Positions 4,829 through 6,713 of a stretch of DNA of 6,713 nt are shown here, one piece after another; positions within the stretch are counted from its first letter, which is position 1, and every line of letters starts with the position of its first letter. The stretch spans positions 1-6,713 of the forward strand of contig CAUJFT010000337.1 in the NCBI GenBank assembly GCA_963169475.1. Reading direction: 5' to 3'. Both the position numbers and the translations under genes were made by a program. The notes beneath the pieces were generated by a model that had not been told where the DNA came from, ran no database searches, and was given only the letters and a program-made list of their open reading frames with translations. This stretch comes from Bacteroidota bacterium (GTDB taxonomy: Bacteria; Bacteroidota; Bacteroidia; J057).

Positions 4829-6713
4829 ATGAAGGTAAATAATAAATTTCTGCTCTTGACGTTGATAGTGATGGTTGTGTTTAGGACATCTGCCCAGCCG
4901 CCTTCTACTAATCCCTTGATTTTCTATAATAACGGAGCGAATGTGAGCATAAAAAATGGAGCAGTGGTGTTTGTTAATGATGCCTCCGTTCAGAATGCGG
5001 TCGGGCAAATTGATAATGCCGGAAGTTTCTTGATTGAGGGTAATTTTATAAATGATGCCTCAGCAACCGGAAGTAGTAGCACTACAGGAGTGTATGAAAT
5101 CAAGGGAAATTGGGAAAATAATGGCATTTTTCAGGCAGACCAAAGTTTGGTTAAACTTAATGCTCCCTTTGCTCAACTCATCACAGGAAATCAGGTTACT
5201 ACATTTCATAACCTTACGATTGATAGTGCTACTATAAAAACCCAAACGATAAACGCTTTTACGTCAAATATCCTTAGCCTCAACGATGCAGAGTTGGCGA
5301 CGGATATTAATCAGATGACGGTAAGTAATAACGGACTCAATGCAATCATTCGCACAACGGGTTTCGTCAGTAGTATGGGTGGCGGGCAACTTATCAGAAA
5401 TACGAACCTCAATAGTTATTACCTCTTTCCAGTAGGCTCAAGCCTTGGCGTTACCCGCTATCGTCCGGTATATATTCAACCCGAAAATGCAAACCCTAAT
5501 GCCTTTGGAGTAAGGATGGCAAATACAGACGCAACCACTGAAAATTGGGATAGGAATCTCAAAGAACAAGATATATGCTTGATTAATCCCAACTATTATC
5601 ATCGCTTATACCATAATACGGGAAGTGAGGCAGCTAATATCCGATTTATATACGATATTCCGGCAGATGGAACGTGGGAAAATGTATCCCATTGGCAAAA
5701 TGTACCACAGTGGGAAAAACAACCCACCAATGTTTCTGTATGGAATGGAATGAACTATGCGCAGCTAAGTAATTGGACAAACTACAATTCTTCTGCTTTC
5801 GCGCTTGCAAATCTTGAACCGGTGATTGATACTACAAACTTAGACGTAAAATTTGAATATTGCGGACCCACCGGACATGTAAGAGGTATCGTAATCCGTA
5901 ATGTATTGCAAGGAACATCTTACACATGGGCGGGGCCTCAAGGAGTAATTGCTACAGGGGTTGTTACCTCCGATGGTGCCATTCCGGATATAAATAACCT
6001 CACCGCTGGTGTATATACTTTAACGATTAACAAGCCTAATGGCTGTAATGCGACAATGAGTTTTACTGTAAATTTTGTACCTACTTTTACATTTGGTCTT
6101 GACCCTACAGATGTTCGTTGTTTCGGTACTAACACGGGCGCAATAAACCTTACGGTAAATGGTGGATTTGTACCGTTTACTTATCATTGGTCTAATGGTC
6201 AAAACACTCAGGACAATAATAATATTCCGGCAGGGACTTATATCATTACTATTAAAGACGAGCAAAACTGTATTCAAAAAGATACGATTATCATCAATCA
6301 GCCACCAAAGTTGATTTCGGAGATAGATTTTACCCCAGAAACCTGCGAGCAGAGTAATGGCACTGTTATAGTGGAGCCTTCTGGAGGTACGCCTGCCTAT
6401 ACCTATACATGGAACACCGTACCAGAACAGTACACCGCCTCTATTTCCAATCTTCCTGCTGGGAATTATCAGGTGCTTATCACTGACAACAACGGATGTA
6501 AACTAATAAAATATGCAAATATCTATAATATCGCTACTCCGGAGGCATTCTTTGAGGCAAGCATAGATACCTCTATGCAGGTGATTTTGTCAGATGCAAA
6601 TCTATCTTTTACAAATTTGTCTCAATATGCAAACAGCTATCAATGGAATTTTGGAGATGGATTTACTACTAATATCAAAAACCCCGACCATACTTATCAA
6701 GAGCCGGGGCAAT
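4829..6713 (+). CDS. Large secreted SprB-repeat/PKD-domain protein, 3' end outside window
   Basis: The frame opens at ATG 4829 and runs without a stop to the last base, giving 628 residues and more beyond. The leader (ATTACAAAAA) is A-rich and lies 15 bp after the preceding stop, so the two genes are probably cotranscribed. Residues 1-22 form a signal peptide ending TSA, with cleavage before Q23. Residues 25-135 are Asn/Gly-rich, predicted beta-rich, including ITGNQVTTFHNLTID (118-132), a pattern common in large Bacteroidota surface proteins. Residues 200-335 are rich in Trp, Asn and Tyr. A divergent repeat spans C345 to C406. Two clear SprB-like repeats follow: 428-481 (CFG, YHWSNGQ, PAGTYIITIKD, ending C481) and 504-557 (GGTPAYTYTW, LPAGNYQVLITD, ending C557). 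A PKD domain begins near 571, with WNFGDG at 606-611. SprB of Flavobacterium is a gliding adhesin secreted by the type IX system; a similar export route and adhesive role are inferred. The expected C-terminal sorting domain is not visible. Confidence 0.9.
   Translation, partial: MKVNNKFLLLTLIVMVVFRTSAQPPSTNPLIFYNNGANVSIKNGAVVFVNDASVQNAVGQIDNAGSFLIEGNFINDASATGSSSTTGVYEIKGNWENNGIFQADQSLVKLNAPFAQLITGNQVTTFHNLTIDSATIKTQTINAFTSNILSLNDAELATDINQMTVSNNGLNAIIRTTGFVSSMGGGQLIRNTNLNSYYLFPVGSSLGVTRYRPVYIQPENANPNAFGVRMANTDATTENWDRNLKEQDICLINPNYYHRLYHNTGSEAANIRFIYDIPADGTWENVSHWQNVPQWEKQPTNVSVWNGMNYAQLSNWTNYNSSAFALANLEPVIDTTNLDVKFEYCGPTGHVRGIVIRNVLQGTSYTWAGPQGVIATGVVTSDGAIPDINNLTAGVYTLTINKPNGCNATMSFTVNFVPTFTFGLDPTDVRCFGTNTGAINLTVNGGFVPFTYHWSNGQNTQDNNNIPAGTYIITIKDEQNCIQKDTIIINQPPKLISEIDFTPETCEQSNGTVIVEPSGGTPAYTYTWNTVPEQYTASISNLPAGNYQVLITDNNGCKLIKYANIYNIATPEAFFEASIDTSMQVILSDANLSFTNLSQYANSYQWNFGDGFTTNIKNPDHTYQEPGQ
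6110..6499 (+). repeat. Two tandem SprB-like repeat units in the coding sequence
   Basis: Unit 1 covers 6110-6271 and unit 2 covers 6338-6499; each encodes 54 residues. Both share an early Cys, a Gly-Gly turn, a Y-T/H-x-W strand, a PAG-Y turn and a closing x-x-x-Cys after an acidic I-K/T-D segment. They align well at protein level but are diverged in DNA, so they are old duplications rather than recent copies. A more distant relative lies just upstream at 5861-6046. Confidence 0.75.

Noticed and set aside
5938..6277. Two minus-strand frames of 65 and 85 codons
   Set aside because: They overlap each other and lie antisense to the SprB-like region of the large secreted protein, whose frame is continuous there.

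Overview
The window looks like a chromosomal or metagenomic fragment from a member of the Bacteroidota (Cytophaga/Saprospira/Chitinophaga-like lineages). The base composition is moderately AT-rich. Starts have A-rich leaders without Shine-Dalgarno sequences. The secreted proteins carry families typical of this phylum: 'VGIGT-NP ... GFLPPR ... YW-GT-W' modules, SprB-like repeats and a PKD domain with a WNFGDG motif. No tRNA, rRNA, CRISPR array, transposase or integrase was seen.

Layout: (1) 1-546, plus strand: the C-terminal 181 residues of a PhoD-like phosphatase, cut by the left edge. (2) 547-930: a 384-bp gap between convergent genes. It is AT-rich on the left, with a 13-nt direct repeat, and has a GC-rich island on the right holding a perfect 14-bp hairpin. 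(3) 931-2022, minus strand: a 363-residue protein of unknown function, with no signal peptide and a Gln-rich coiled-coil-like tail. (4) 2023-2281: a divergent promoter region. (5) 2282-4813, plus strand: an 843-residue secreted mosaic protein. It has a signal peptide, two or three tail-fibre-like modules, two Ig-like domains and a Cys-containing glycine-rich C-terminal domain resembling phage adhesin tips. (6) 4829 to the right edge, plus strand: a second secreted protein, at least 628 residues long and still open. It has a beta-rich N-terminal region, one divergent and two clear SprB-like repeats, and the start of a PKD domain.

The genes in (5) and (6) are 15 bp apart on the same strand and very probably form an operon for cell-surface or extracellular proteins. 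The second resembles adhesins exported by the type IX secretion/gliding system; its sorting domain, if it has one, lies beyond the window. The first joins modules common in Bacteroidota surface proteins to a polyglycine-rich tip best known from phage tail adhesins, and is the most unusual element here. Links between this pair and the phosphatase or the unknown minus-strand gene are not evident.
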